This document shows, piece after piece, positions 1 through 9,602 of a DNA stretch of 64,000 nucleotides (position 1 is the stretch's first letter; every line of letters begins with the position of its first letter). A program made the translations under genes and the position numbers. Below the pieces are notes generated by a model. It had not been told where the DNA came from and ran no database searches. It saw nothing but the letters and a program-made list of their open reading frames with translations. The stretch comes from Desulfospira joergensenii DSM 10085 (GTDB taxonomy: Bacteria > Desulfobacterota > Desulfobacteria > Desulfobacterales > Desulfobacteraceae): contig NZ_ATUG01000001.1 in NCBI RefSeq assembly GCF_000420085.1, forward strand, positions 372,001-436,000. The letters are read 5' to 3'.

Positions 1-247
1 ATTCGGCGTCTCCGGTGCCAAAGGAGACCCCTGAATTATCCAGCCGTGTCTGAAAGGCAAATCCGGCCATGACCAGGGTGGCGAGAACCAGAATAAAGGT
101 TCTTCCCCTGCCCTGCTCTGCCAGGACAGCGGCGATTTTCTCCCTTTGGAAAAATGAAAAGATCCCGCTCCCCTGACCGGATTCAGGGAATTCACCGTGG
201 TCGGGGCCTGCCGGACCGGAGCTGTTTCGCCCCCTCTTAAAGATCAT
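1..247 (-). CDS. Partial membrane protein, 5' part only
   Basis: A reading frame open to the left edge starts at ATG 247 and begins MIFKRGRNSSGPAG. Its first 11 bases overlap the end of the upstream transporter gene, which suggests translational coupling. The visible 82 residues have a hydrophilic Gly/Pro/Ser-rich start, a basic stretch (QREKIAAVLAEQGRGR) and then one hydrophobic helix (TFILVLATLVMAGFAF, about residues 51-66) followed by a polar segment. The topology is that of an N-terminal anchor or first membrane helix. It is the last visible gene of the lon-transporter group. The family cannot be recognised from this fragment; the C-terminus lies outside the window. Confidence 0.55.
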   Translation of the reverse strand, partial: MIFKRGRNSSGPAGPDHGEFPESGQGSGIFSFFQREKIAAVLAEQGRGRTFILVLATLVMAGFAFQTRLDNSGVSFGTGDAE

Positions 248-2792
248 CCTTTTTCCCGGAAGGCTCAATTACCAATTTGTCCCGGATATCCTTTTCAATC
301 CCCTTTTCCAGGGCCTTTTGGGAGGCTTTTTCGAGCTTGGCCTTTTCCTTCTGGGCCTTTTGCCTTGCCTGTCTGGCCCTCTGCTTTATGGCCTCAATGA
401 GTTTTTCCTCCCTTTCCCCGCCGCTCTCCTGTTCTTTTTCCATGGCCTCCAACCGGGTCTGGGCCTCCTCTGCCGCCCTCACAGCCTCTTTTTCTGCGGC
501 AGAGGCCCGGGCCACGGCATGTTCAAGCTCATCGTATACAGCGGCAAGTTCCCCGATTCTCCCCTCTTCAGGGGCGGCATCCAGATCCATTGGAATGGCC
601 GCCATCACCATTGCCGTGGTGGCAAGATCCGGCAGAACGGTTTCCGGCTCATATTTGGAAAAAATCATGGGAAGATCCTTTTCCAATGTATAGGGCAGGA
701 ATACCAGATCCGCCTCTTTTGAATTTGCCAAAAGGGTCTCCCGGTCCAGACCCAGGATGATGGAGGGTTCGGCCTCGATCCTGAAATCCTCCAGAATCTC
801 CTGGAGTTCTTCTCTGATCTCCTGGTTATCCCGGTCATAATTAATTGCCATGAGATGGATGGAAGCCGAGTCTGCCTTCCGGGAACGGGTTGCCAGGTAG
901 GCCAGCAAGAGCATGAGACGGCCGGTATCATCCCCGTTCCACCAGACATCGATTCTCCTGATTTTTTCCTCCCCGGGTTTCTCCGGGGCTGGAACCAATG
1001 GTTTGGCGTTGAGGATCAGGGTATTGCACCGGGCCCGGACAGCCGGTTTCAGATATTTTTTCAGGTCGGGCAGAACCTTATCCGGAATTTTATTGAAATC
1101 CTGCCAGGAAAAGAGAACGGTATTCGCCTTTACCGGCCCCAGCCCATAGGACTGGAACAGGGTGTTTGCCGCAGAGTCCAGGTCCATCCCGGCCACGACC
1201 AGGGGAAAGGCCCGGAACTCTCCCTCCTGGATCTCCCGGGTCATTTGATCCTGGGCAATCTGTTTCAGTTTCATGGCCCGGTATCCTTTTCCCCGGACCA
1301 GCCTGACCGCGGTGGTAATCCCGGAGCCGCCTTCGATCAGGCTTGAAAACCGAAGAAGCCCGGACAATGTGTCTGTGTCATTGGAAAAGATCAGCACATA
1401 GGGCCGCCACTCCCTGGGATGCTCCACATCTTCCGAGGCATTCAAAAGGCCGGACCTTACCTGCTGGAGATAATGGGATCTTCGGCTGTCTGCCCACCGG
1501 ACCGGGCCGTGGACCCGGCGCAGGTATTGATAGACGGCGAAAAGTACGGCCGAGGACGCGATGCCGGTTTTCATGTCAATGGCCATCATCACGAAAAGGC
1601 AGGCCAGGAACCCGGCCATGCTGAAGTACCGGTGATACCATTTGAACCGCGGCCGGAAGGAGGGGCTCAGGGTGGAGGCCTCAAAATAGGTGGCATAGTT
1701 GAGCAGCCCGTAGGAGATGAGAAAAAACATGGAAACGATCCCGGCGATCAGGTCCAGCTGTCCCAGGGAGATGACAGCGACCGCCAGAAACAGGGAAAAG
1801 AGCACGCCCCTTCTGGGATTGTTCCCGGGTCCGGCCCCCTTGGAAAAAGGATTTAAGATTTTAAATATCTTATCACCGGAAAGGGATTGAAGGATTCTGG
1901 GCGCACCCAGGAAAGAGGCCATTGCCGAAGACAGGGTGGCGGCGATGACCCCTGCGTCGATGAGAAATCCCAGGACTGCGGTCTTGTTCATGGTATTGTA
2001 ATCGCTGACCAGGCTGTCAAGGGAATTGGATGCGGCCAGGACTACGGCGGTGGAGGCATAGACCAGTATGGAGATGGCCACGGCCGAAAAGGTGCCCAGG
2101 GGAAGGCTCTTGCCCGAATCTTCAAGATCGCCGGACATGCTGACCCCCTGGGTGAATCCCGTAACCGCCGGAAAAAAAATGGCAAAAAGGGCCCAGAAAC
2201 CCATGGACGGATGATCTTTTGTCCAGTTTCCGGCCAGGAGAGAAGAATCCCAGTGCTGAAGCCCCCCCACGTAAAAAGAGGTCAAGGCAAGAACCAGGAG
2301 GGCCATGACAATATATTGAAACTTGGTGGCAAGGTCCGCCCCCACCCAGGCCAGAACAAATAGGAATCCCAGGGCGGCAAAGGCGATTATCCTGGAAGAG
2401 AGCATCCATCCCATGGGATGGAGGATCCCCTCTGCAGCTTCGCCGAAACCGATGCAGTAAAACCCGATGGAAACCGACTGGGCCAGGAAGAGAACAAGGC
2501 CGATGGCGCCGCCGAATTCCTTTCCCAGGGTCCTGGATATCAGATAGTAGTCCCCCCCGCCCTTGACCTTCATGTTGGTGGCAATGGCGGCCAGGGAGAA
2601 ACTGGTGAGCACGGAGATAAGGTTGGCGATGCAGATGATCCCCAGGGCGGTTCCAAGCCCTGAACTGCCCACCACGAATCCGTGGCGCCGGAAAAGGATA
2701 ATGCCCAGTATGGTCAGAACACTGGGGGTAAATACCCCGGAGAATGTCCCCAGTTTTTTGACTTGTTCCCCGTCTGTTTTCATTCCCTTCAT
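237..2792 (-). CDS. APC/SLC12-type cation-chloride cotransporter-like permease
   Basis: A large (851 aa) integral membrane transporter of the amino acid-polyamine-organocation superfamily. The N-terminal half resembles eukaryotic-type cation-chloride cotransporters (SLC12), with the early signature TPSVLTILGIILF-RRHGFVVG and the GGGDYYLISRTLGKEFGGAIG block typical of the first helices. About twelve hydrophobic segments span residues 15-430. They are followed by a soluble domain of about 300 residues (430-750) and a highly charged Glu/Lys/Ala-rich coiled-coil tail (about 755-851). The start ATG has GAGGT seven bases upstream; an in-frame ATG three codons later is possible. It lies 9 bp after the Lon-like gene, so they are probably cotranscribed. 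The substrate cannot be told from sequence; K+/Na+-chloride or amino acids are both possible. Confidence 0.8.
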   Translation of the reverse strand: MKGMKTDGEQVKKLGTFSGVFTPSVLTILGIILFRRHGFVVGSSGLGTALGIICIANLISVLTSFSLAAIATNMKVKGGGDYYLISRTLGKEFGGAIGLVLFLAQSVSIGFYCIGFGEAAEGILHPMGWMLSSRIIAFAALGFLFVLAWVGADLATKFQYIVMALLVLALTSFYVGGLQHWDSSLLAGNWTKDHPSMGFWALFAIFFPAVTGFTQGVSMSGDLEDSGKSLPLGTFSAVAISILVYASTAVVLAASNSLDSLVSDYNTMNKTAVLGFLIDAGVIAATLSSAMASFLGAPRILQSLSGDKIFKILNPFSKGAGPGNNPRRGVLFSLFLAVAVISLGQLDLIAGIVSMFFLISYGLLNYATYFEASTLSPSFRPRFKWYHRYFSMAGFLACLFVMMAIDMKTGIASSAVLFAVYQYLRRVHGPVRWADSRRSHYLQQVRSGLLNASEDVEHPREWRPYVLIFSNDTDTLSGLLRFSSLIEGGSGITTAVRLVRGKGYRAMKLKQIAQDQMTREIQEGEFRAFPLVVAGMDLDSAANTLFQSYGLGPVKANTVLFSWQDFNKIPDKVLPDLKKYLKPAVRARCNTLILNAKPLVPAPEKPGEEKIRRIDVWWNGDDTGRLMLLLAYLATRSRKADSASIHLMAINYDRDNQEIREELQEILEDFRIEAEPSIILGLDRETLLANSKEADLVFLPYTLEKDLPMIFSKYEPETVLPDLATTAMVMAAIPMDLDAAPEEGRIGELAAVYDELEHAVARASAAEKEAVRAAEEAQTRLEAMEKEQESGGEREEKLIEAIKQRARQARQKAQKEKAKLEKASQKALEKGIEKDIRDKLVIEPSGKKDDL

Positions 2793-2801
2793 TTTAAGAC
2801 C

Positions 2802-5189
2802 TCAACCGGTGCAGCAGACCGAACGGTCATGAAATTTTTTCAACTTGGCCTGCACCGCCCCGAACAGGCTCTTTTCAGGGAAATTAAAATTTTTGTCCGC
2901 CTTTCCGGCCGGGATTCCGGTCAGAACCTCTATGCCCTGCTCGATGGTGGATACCCTGTAGATATGGAACATGCCGGACTCAACCGCCTTTACCACCTCC
3001 TTTCTGAGCAGGAGGTTTTTCACATTGGACAGGGGGATCATCACCCCCTGGTCTCCGGATAGTCCTTTTTTAAGGCAGACGTCAAAAAATCCCTCAATCT
3101 TCTCGTTTACCCCGCCGATGGCCTGGATCTCCCCTTTCTGGTTCACGGAGCCGGTCACAGCCACGGACTGACGGATGGGATATCCGGAAAGGCTGGACAA
3201 TACCGCATACAATTCCGTGGAGGAGGCGCTGTCTCCGTCTATGCCGCTGTAGCTCTGCTCAAAGGTGATGCTCAGGGATACGCTCAAAGGATGGTTCTGG
3301 GCAAAGACCCTGCCCAGGTACCCGGCAATGATCATCACCCCCTTGTCATGGGTCTGGCCGGAAAGCTCGGCCTCATGTTCCACATTGACGATACCGGGTT
3401 TGCCCATATAGGATTCCGCCGTGATCCGGGTCGGCCGGCCAAATGCAATCTCCCCGATCTGATAAACGGCCAGGGCATTGACCTGTCCCACCACCTCTCC
3501 TGTGACATCCAGAAGAATGGATTGATCGTCATACCGTTCCTGGACTTTTTCTTCGTAAAGATTATGGCGGAACCGGTACTCGTTGACGGCCCGGGCCACA
3601 TGCTTCTCATCCACCTGGCCGGCCTGTTCCCTTCGGGCCCAGTAGTCCGCCTCCTTGAGCAGGTCCAGGACCCTGCCGAAGCGCAGGGACAATTTATTTT
3701 TATCCTCTGTCATGCGGGCGCCCTGCTCCACCACTCCCCCTACCCCTCCCGGGGAAAAGGGGAGCATCTTTTCTTTTTTACAGACCCTGGCAATGAAACG
3801 CGCATACTCCTTCAGGGTTTCACGGCTCAACTCCACCTCATGATCAAAATCCGCCCGGACCTTGAAGATCTTGTTGAATTTCGGGTCTGCTCCCTGGAGA
3901 GCATGGAAGGTGTTGTACCCGCCCAAAAGGATCACTTTGACCTGAAGGGGGATGGGGCCGGGCTTCAAAGATGCCATGTAGAATCCGGCCTGGTCCGGCG
4001 GATCCTGGATGCACAGCCTGCGGTTCTGCAATGTGTTTTTCAGGGTTTCCCACACCATTGGATTCCGCAGCAGGGGCTCGATTTCAAGGACCAGGTAGCC
4101 CTTGTCCGCCTGGAGAATAGAACCGGCCTGCACCATGGAGAAATCCGTAACCTCTCCCCCCCGGGCCGGCAATTTTTCGATCTTGCCGAAGAGATTCTGA
4201 AAGCCGGGGTTGGATTCAAAAACGATGGGCGCCCCTTTTTCCCCGCGCCGGTCCACCAGCACGTTGACCTGGTATCTTGTTTCCAGAAATTTTGCCCCGG
4301 CTGCTGCCCGGGGGTCTTTTTTCTTCCGGGGCAGTGCGGCGTGGAGCAGCAGGGTGATGTTTTCCTCCATGTCTTTTTTGACCTTCCCGAGAAAATCACG
4401 GACCTGGGGCCAGTTTTTAAAATCGACAAAGGTAAGGTCCATCTCCTCTGAGAACAGGTCCCCGGCCATTGCTGCGGCCAAGTCCTCCAATTGTTCCTGC
4501 ATCTCCTGGGCCCGGGACTGAATCTTTTTGAGGGTCTCATTCACCTGCCGGCCCACCCGGACCAGGCCCTGTTCCAGAATTTTTTTGCGGTCCGGCTCAA
4601 CCTCCTGGAATTCCTCCTGGCTCATTGGCCGGCCATCCTTCAGGGGAACCGCCTGAACCCCCTGTTCCGTCTTCACGATGCCGATGCCAAGCTTTGCCGC
4701 AGCCTCTTCCACCGGGGAAAGAAAATCCTGGTTATTTTGGGCAGCCTCTTGTTTGATTTTGTCCTGTTTCTCCTGAAAGACTTTATCATCAAAGACCTGG
4801 GGAAGTTTGACCTTCAGGGTCTCGATGAACTGGGCCATGCGGCGGGAAAAAAAAACAGCGGATCCCGTGGGCATTTCCATGGGCATGGGGCAGTACTCGT
4901 CATCAAAGTTATTGACCAGGCAAAGGTCCCCGGGCGTATCCCGGTCTTTGGCATGGGCGGCCAGGATCTCTTTGATGATGGTTGACTTGCCCGTTCCCTC
5001 TTCCCCGGTAATGAAGATATGGTATCCGGGATCTTTCATGTTCAGCCCGAAATCAATGGCCTCCACTCCCCGGCGCTGACCGATGACACTGTCCAAAGGT
5101 TCCAGGTCGGCAGTGGTCGCAAAATCAAAGGGATCTTTACTGCAGGATCGGGTCAAATCAGCTGTTTTTACTCTGTAGTCTTTGGGCAT
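2802..5189 (-). CDS. Lon-like ATP-dependent serine protease (AAA_32/LonB type)
   Basis: A 795-aa ATP-dependent protease of the Lon superfamily with an N-terminal AAA_32-type domain. A Walker A motif (GEEGTGKST) is at residues 62-70. A long insertion with coiled-coil character (about 130-260) precedes the rest of the ATPase. The C-terminal Lon protease domain has the Ser-Lys dyad: Ser654 in GDSASST and Lys697 in GGVNEKIEGF. Their 43-residue spacing equals that of the E. coli Lon dyad. It lacks the LAN substrate-binding domain of classical Lon, so it is not the housekeeping LonA. The start has AGGAGA five bases upstream. It heads the group lon-transporter-partial gene. Substrates are unknown; protein quality control is likely. 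Confidence 0.9.
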   Translation of the reverse strand: MPKDYRVKTADLTRSCSKDPFDFATTADLEPLDSVIGQRRGVEAIDFGLNMKDPGYHIFITGEEGTGKSTIIKEILAAHAKDRDTPGDLCLVNNFDDEYCPMPMEMPTGSAVFFSRRMAQFIETLKVKLPQVFDDKVFQEKQDKIKQEAAQNNQDFLSPVEEAAAKLGIGIVKTEQGVQAVPLKDGRPMSQEEFQEVEPDRKKILEQGLVRVGRQVNETLKKIQSRAQEMQEQLEDLAAAMAGDLFSEEMDLTFVDFKNWPQVRDFLGKVKKDMEENITLLLHAALPRKKKDPRAAAGAKFLETRYQVNVLVDRRGEKGAPIVFESNPGFQNLFGKIEKLPARGGEVTDFSMVQAGSILQADKGYLVLEIEPLLRNPMVWETLKNTLQNRRLCIQDPPDQAGFYMASLKPGPIPLQVKVILLGGYNTFHALQGADPKFNKIFKVRADFDHEVELSRETLKEYARFIARVCKKEKMLPFSPGGVGGVVEQGARMTEDKNKLSLRFGRVLDLLKEADYWARREQAGQVDEKHVARAVNEYRFRHNLYEEKVQERYDDQSILLDVTGEVVGQVNALAVYQIGEIAFGRPTRITAESYMGKPGIVNVEHEAELSGQTHDKGVMIIAGYLGRVFAQNHPLSVSLSITFEQSYSGIDGDSASSTELYAVLSSLSGYPIRQSVAVTGSVNQKGEIQAIGGVNEKIEGFFDVCLKKGLSGDQGVMIPLSNVKNLLLRKEVVKAVESGMFHIYRVSTIEQGIEVLTGIPAGKADKNFNFPEKSLFGAVQAKLKKFHDRSVCCTG

Positions 5190-5395
5190 TGGGTTCTCCT
5201 CTCCGGATTCCCTCGTTGAATTCAGGCGGACTCCTTATCGCCGGGTTACGGGCATGTCCTGGTACTTTAGAAGGTCAACGGCCAATAGTCAACTGATTGA
5301 CTGCGAAATTTCAGGACCAGGGCCCTTAAAAAGAGGGAAATCCAATCCTTTTTAAATTTAGGTTATCTCGAATAATTAGAATTTTGGTTTGAGTT

Positions 5396-5475
5396 CAAGG
5401 CGCAGGAAAATTTTAGCCGGAGGAATATATTGAATATTTCGAGGATTAAAATTTTCCTGCAACGCAGAAATCGGG
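5396..5475. repeat. Extragenic palindrome, GGCGC...GCAACGC class, copy 1
   Basis: In the 388-bp gap before the Lon-like gene a perfect 14-bp inverted repeat (5402-5415 and 5447-5460, arm GCAGGAAAATTTTA) encloses a 31-base AT-rich loop. It is framed by AAGGCGC on the left and GCAACGC-AGAAATCGGG on the right. Two other intergenic sites (36321-36416 and 63801-63868) have similar frames but unrelated stems, so this is probably one member of a dispersed element. The rest of the gap (5190-5395 and 5476-5577) shows no gene; a weak GTGATAA/TTATCAC hairpin overlaps the stop of the following gene. Confidence 0.5.
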
Positions 5476-5577
5476 CCAAAAGGCAATTATTAGAGGTGGC
5501 CTTTAGTCATAAACCGGGGTCTGACGCCTTAAATGGAAACGAGATAAAAATGGGGGATCGTGATAAGGAGGTTTTTA

Positions 5578-6342
5578 TCACCTGTACTTGGCAAAAATCG
5601 TCCCGATGGTTCCGTCGGCTTCCAAATCCTTTATTGCGGTCTGGAGACGAAGGACATATTCCTGGGAACTTCCCTTGCCAAAGGCCATGTAAGCCTTGCT
5701 TTCAATTAGGGGAAGCAATTCTTCCACCTTGTCCATGGAGAATGGGACCGGATCGGTTTTGGACAGATTTAATTGTTTTACCTCATAGCTGAAAACCAGG
5801 GGATTCTCCGCCGTCAAATCAAGGCGCTCCCTGAAGAGCAGTTCGATGCTTTTTCTGTTGGAATAAAAAATCTGAAGCTGTTTGTCATCCTCAAATCCCT
5901 TGGAGAGAAGGTATTGATGCATTGCCGCCCCCTTGAGAACCCCGATACTATATTTTTTTGCATCTTCCAGGGTCTTGACTGTGATGTCTTTGCGCGTTTT
6001 CAATTTAAACAGGGATAGTTTGGCATTAAAGATCGGGGCAACCCAGATGAAATCCCCTTCCCTTTCCTTGATGCGCATCAGGGGGTAAATCAAAATATTT
6101 TTCCGGGCTTTGGCCGTTATTATCGCCCGGTTCCATGAGTTGAATTCTATATCGGCAATTATTTCCGCTCTATCCAGGGCGGCTCTTACGATCTCTGAAC
6201 TCAAGCCTCTGGCTTCCCCTTTTTCTTCATATGCAAAGGGGAGCCAGGTGGTTGTGAGCACGCTTATCTCATCGGCCCCGGCCTGACCGGCAGACAGGGA
6301 AAAAACAGTGATAATAAAACTGATAATAAACCAAAATTTCAT
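5578..6342 (-). CDS. Periplasmic solute-binding protein, SBP_bac_3 family
   Basis: A 254-aa secreted protein of the type that binds polar amino acids for ABC transporters or acts as a sensor. The ATG at 6342 gives a clear signal peptide (MKFWFIISFIITVFSLSAGQ, cleavage near AGA-DE); a TTG four codons upstream is less likely. The mature part has the two-lobed SBP_bac_3 pattern: LTTTWLPFAYEEKGEARGLSSEIVRAAL early, YSIGVLKGAAMHQYLLSKG in the middle, and a C-terminal LQTAIKDLEADGTIGTIFAKY that matches the usual end of the family. No permease or ATPase gene adjoins it, so it may be an orphan scavenging or signalling protein. The upstream 400-bp gap is AT-rich and shows no other gene. Confidence 0.85.
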   Translation of the reverse strand: MKFWFIISFIITVFSLSAGQAGADEISVLTTTWLPFAYEEKGEARGLSSEIVRAALDRAEIIADIEFNSWNRAIITAKARKNILIYPLMRIKEREGDFIWVAPIFNAKLSLFKLKTRKDITVKTLEDAKKYSIGVLKGAAMHQYLLSKGFEDDKQLQIFYSNRKSIELLFRERLDLTAENPLVFSYEVKQLNLSKTDPVPFSMDKVEELLPLIESKAYMAFGKGSSQEYVLRLQTAIKDLEADGTIGTIFAKYR

Positions 6343-6742
6343 AAAAATTCTCAAAAATCGCAGTCTTTTCCAATATACAATTATCTGAAAGGGAAGTCAG
6401 GGCTGTCGTCAAATATAAAAGTGCCTCTAATTTGGCTTGAAAACGCGGATTTGTCAAGTTGAGAATTATATAATCTGGGTTATATAAAAATGAGTACAAG
6501 ATCAAAAGATCTCTTTAGATAAGGCCCAGGGCCTTTATATCGGCAACCCGTCCGGTAAGATTCGAACACACGGGTTGGAATCGGAACCGGGCTCATTTTT
6601 GACGCCGAAATCCCAACCCCTCCTTGAATAAAGGGCATCAAGTTTTACGAATATTTTGCAAAATTACTACCCCTTTTTCTCCAGCCATCTCTAATTGGAG
6701 ATGCCCTTCAATTTTTGGGAGAAAAATCGGTTAAAAGGTGAC
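6343..6742. other. Intergenic gap without a recognised gene
   Basis: This 400-bp stretch separates the binding-protein gene from the end of the catabolic operon. A short inverted repeat (CATCTC-TAATTG-GAGATG, near 6687-6704) follows the thiolase stop and might stop transcription, but it has no clear T tract on the minus strand. A tRNA T-loop-like string near 6557-6572 has no matching tRNA arms. Nothing else is evident. Confidence 0.4.
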
Positions 6743-8008
6743 TTACACCTTAACAACGGCGGCAATCCCCTGGCCGCCGCCCCCGCAGATCGCAACAAGG
6801 CCGTATTCTGCCTGTTGCCTTTTCATTTCATGAACAAGGGTTACCAGGCGCATGGTTCCGGTGGCAGCAATGGGGTGCCCCAGTGAAATGCCCGACCCGT
6901 TCACATTGACCTTGGCCTCAAGATCAGATTCCTTCAGATTCATCATCTTCGTATCCGCCAGGACCTGTGCGGCAAAGGCTTCCTGAATTTCTATAAGGTC
7001 CATGTCATCCAGTGTAAGGCCGGCCTTTTTCAGGGCCTTGTCCACTGCAGCCGGAACTGCCGGATAGGTCAGTCTGGGATCTGATGCGGCCAGGCCAAAG
7101 GAGATGAGCTCGGCCAGGGGCTCTGCATTTAAGTCTGCAGCGTTTTTTTCCGACATGATGACAACGGCCGCGGCACCGTCGTTCTCTGTGGATGAATTGC
7201 CGGCTGTGCAGATCCCGTCTTCATAAACCGTTGAAAGACCGGCCAGTTTTTCCAAAGAGATGTCCGGTCGGGGGGTCTCATCTTTTTCAAAAACCAGATC
7301 CTTGTTTTTCCGGACCGGCGTGGGAACGGCAATGATCTCCCCATCGAACCGGCCCTGGTCCATTGCCGCAACGGCCCTCCTATGGCTTCTCACGGCCCAT
7401 TCATCGGCATCCTGCCTTGAAATTTTTTCCTGCCGGGCAGCAGCCTCCGCCCAGCTCATCATGGAGTTTAATTCTCCGAAACGCTCTATGGGCTGGGACA
7501 TCACTCTTGCCCGCTGGATCCTGTCAAAAAAGGGCAGTCCCCACATGGGAAGCGCACCATGGCCCCGGGGCATCAGCCCCCATTTGGGATCTTTCTTGCC
7601 TCCCATCCCCCACTTCATGAATTCCCCCGGAATATAGAATTCCGTCCGGCTCATGGATTCCACGCCGCCTGCGGCAACCACATCCGCATACCCGCTCTGG
7701 ATCTTTACAAGGCCGGTAAAAATGGAATCCAGGCCGGAAAGGCAGCGGCGGTCCAGCGTAATACCGGGAATTTCCACAGGCCAGCCGGCCGCCAGGAGAG
7801 ACATCCTGGCCACATTCACACTTTCACCATTCTGATAGGCCTGGCCGAAAATCACCTCATCGACTTTCTGGGGAGTGATTTTGGACCGGGCAACCGCCTC
7901 ATTGAGGACAATTGCCCCTAGTTTGTAAGCCTCAACCTCTTTCAGGCTGCCGATATATTTTCCAATGGGCGTCCGAACCGCTCCTGTAATTAAAACACGC
8001 TCTGCCAT
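6743..8008 (-). CDS. Thiolase / acetyl-CoA C-acetyltransferase
   Basis: A 421-aa thiolase that splits or forms 3-ketoacyl-CoA, most simply acetoacetyl-CoA with CoA to two acetyl-CoA. The nucleophile Cys lies in LDRRCLSGLDS (about residue 90), the catalytic His in NGSGISLGHPIAATG, and the second Cys in ICGGGGQGIAAVV at the C-terminus, so all active-site parts are present. The ATG at 8008 is preferred over a GTG six bases upstream because AGGTG lies at proper distance. It is the last gene of the operon, 12 bp after tctA, and would complete conversion of acetoacetate-level intermediates to acetyl-CoA. It may instead act on a longer or branched 3-ketoacyl-CoA. Confidence 0.92.
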   Translation of the reverse strand: MAERVLITGAVRTPIGKYIGSLKEVEAYKLGAIVLNEAVARSKITPQKVDEVIFGQAYQNGESVNVARMSLLAAGWPVEIPGITLDRRCLSGLDSIFTGLVKIQSGYADVVAAGGVESMSRTEFYIPGEFMKWGMGGKKDPKWGLMPRGHGALPMWGLPFFDRIQRARVMSQPIERFGELNSMMSWAEAAARQEKISRQDADEWAVRSHRRAVAAMDQGRFDGEIIAVPTPVRKNKDLVFEKDETPRPDISLEKLAGLSTVYEDGICTAGNSSTENDGAAAVVIMSEKNAADLNAEPLAELISFGLAASDPRLTYPAVPAAVDKALKKAGLTLDDMDLIEIQEAFAAQVLADTKMMNLKESDLEAKVNVNGSGISLGHPIAATGTMRLVTLVHEMKRQQAEYGLVAICGGGGQGIAAVVKV

Positions 8009-8020
8009 GTCCACACCTAT

Positions 8021-9523
8021 TTAATCTTTCTGAATTATTTTTTTTTGTTTCTTCCGGCTCCTGACGGTAAACCAGACGCCGATAACTGAAATGACCAGGA
8101 AAACGCAGGAGATGGGATGGGTAAAGAAAATGGAAACAGATCCCTGGGAGATCAGCAGACTCTGCCGGAATGAGCTTTCCAAAATGGGCTCCAGTATAAA
8201 TGCAATCAGCAGGGGGGCTACCGGAAAACCGTTTTTTCTCAGGATATATCCAAGTCCCCCGAAAAACAGGGCCATCCACACGTCAAACATATTCTGGTTG
8301 AACCCGTAGGATCCCACCAGGCAAAAGGCAAGTACCGCCGGGAAGATATACTGCTTGGGTACGTTGGCAACCTTGCTTGCGATCTTAATATAATGCCTGC
8401 CGATGAGAAAATTAAACAGGTTGGCCATAAGCAATGCCATGAAAATCGCATAGATAATATCCAGGTTGTCTTTGAACAACAACGGCCCCGGGTGCAGGCC
8501 CTGTATCATAAACGCCCCCAGCAATAGGGCAGCGCCTACATCTCCGGGGATTCCAAGGGTCAGAAGCGGTATCAAGTTTGCCCCGGCCACGGCATTGTTG
8601 CCGGCTTCGGCAGCTGCCACCCCTTCTATTGAACCATGGCCGAATTCTTCGGGTTTTTTGGATATTTTCTGTGCCTGGGCATAGCTTGCAAATGCTGCAA
8701 TGGAAGGGCCGATGCCGGGAATTGCCCCGAGAAGGGTTCCGATACAGGATGCCATACCGATGATTTTTCCGCAGGCAACTTTTTCATCCTTTGTCAGCCT
8801 GGCCTCCTTTGGGTCGGTGGAGATCTTATAAAGATGAACTTCCTTTTTCTTGCGTATGGACTCCGTGGCAATGAAAAATTCCGAAAGGGCAAACAAGCCG
8901 ATGAGCATGGGCATCAGGGAAATTCCCTCATCCAGCTGGGTCAGATCAAAGCCGAACCTCCGGGTTGCCATGATGGGATCAAGGCCCACGGTTCCCACCA
9001 GAAGTCCCAGAACACCTGCAATCAATCCCTTGATCATGGAATCTCCGGCGACAGCTGTAATGATGAGCAGGGAAAAGATCACCAGGCCCGTCATTTCAGG
9101 GGGCCCCATTTTAAGAGCGATGAGCGCAAGGGGAGGCGCCACCAGGATCAAAACAAGATCACTGAAACTGTCGGCAAGTACGGATGAAAAAAGGGCCACT
9201 CTCAATGCTTTGAATCCCTTTCCCTTTTTGGCAAGCTGATGTCCGTCAAGGCTCGTGGCCGCCGCTGCCGGGGTTCCCGGGGTATTGAGAAGAATGGCCG
9301 GGATCGACCCGCCGAAACACCCTCCTTTATAGGCCCCCATCAGCATGCCGATGGAAACAATGGGGGGAAGGGAAAAGGTCATCGGTACAATCAGGGCAAT
9401 GGCCATGGTTGCCGTCAGACCGGGAATCGATCCCAGAACGATGCCCAGGGCCACACCAAAAAAAGTGGCCATAAATACAGGCAGCTGGAAAAAAAGACCA
9501 AATGAAGTTATAAACGTATCCAT
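8021..9523 (-). CDS. tctA: TctA-type large membrane subunit of tripartite tricarboxylate transporter
   Basis: A 500-aa polytopic membrane protein, the large permease subunit of TTT family transporters that use a periplasmic binding protein and an ion gradient to import carboxylates. It has the family signature at the N-terminus (GVALGIVLGSIPGLTATMAIALIVPMTF divided over helices 1-2), the conserved GGSIPAILLNTPGTPAAAATSLDG block, and a second internal copy of this motif (LLGAIPGIGPSIAAFASYAQ and LLTLGIPGDVGAALLLG). About 11-12 hydrophobic segments are visible, with a basic C-terminus (RSRKKQKKIIQ). It lies between tctB and the thiolase in a six-gene operon, so the imported substrate is probably that of the adjoining enzymes. 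Confidence 0.93.
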   Translation of the reverse strand: MDTFITSFGLFFQLPVFMATFFGVALGIVLGSIPGLTATMAIALIVPMTFSLPPIVSIGMLMGAYKGGCFGGSIPAILLNTPGTPAAAATSLDGHQLAKKGKGFKALRVALFSSVLADSFSDLVLILVAPPLALIALKMGPPEMTGLVIFSLLIITAVAGDSMIKGLIAGVLGLLVGTVGLDPIMATRRFGFDLTQLDEGISLMPMLIGLFALSEFFIATESIRKKKEVHLYKISTDPKEARLTKDEKVACGKIIGMASCIGTLLGAIPGIGPSIAAFASYAQAQKISKKPEEFGHGSIEGVAAAEAGNNAVAGANLIPLLTLGIPGDVGAALLLGAFMIQGLHPGPLLFKDNLDIIYAIFMALLMANLFNFLIGRHYIKIASKVANVPKQYIFPAVLAFCLVGSYGFNQNMFDVWMALFFGGLGYILRKNGFPVAPLLIAFILEPILESSFRQSLLISQGSVSIFFTHPISCVFLVISVIGVWFTVRSRKKQKKIIQKD

Positions 9524-9602
9524 GATTAAATTCCCTGTGATGACGGCCCCGGATTAAATCCGCGTTTGTACACCACCTCATTTAAAAGTAAACCCCAAGC
9601 CC

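Noticed and set aside
3291..4451. Long plus-strand frame of 386 codons
   Set aside because: It lies entirely opposite the Lon-like gene, whose motifs and ribosome site are clear; the frame has no recognisable domain.
6555..6580. tRNA-like T-loop string GATTCGAAC
   Set aside because: The flanking bases do not form a proper T stem and no acceptor, D or anticodon arms can be found.
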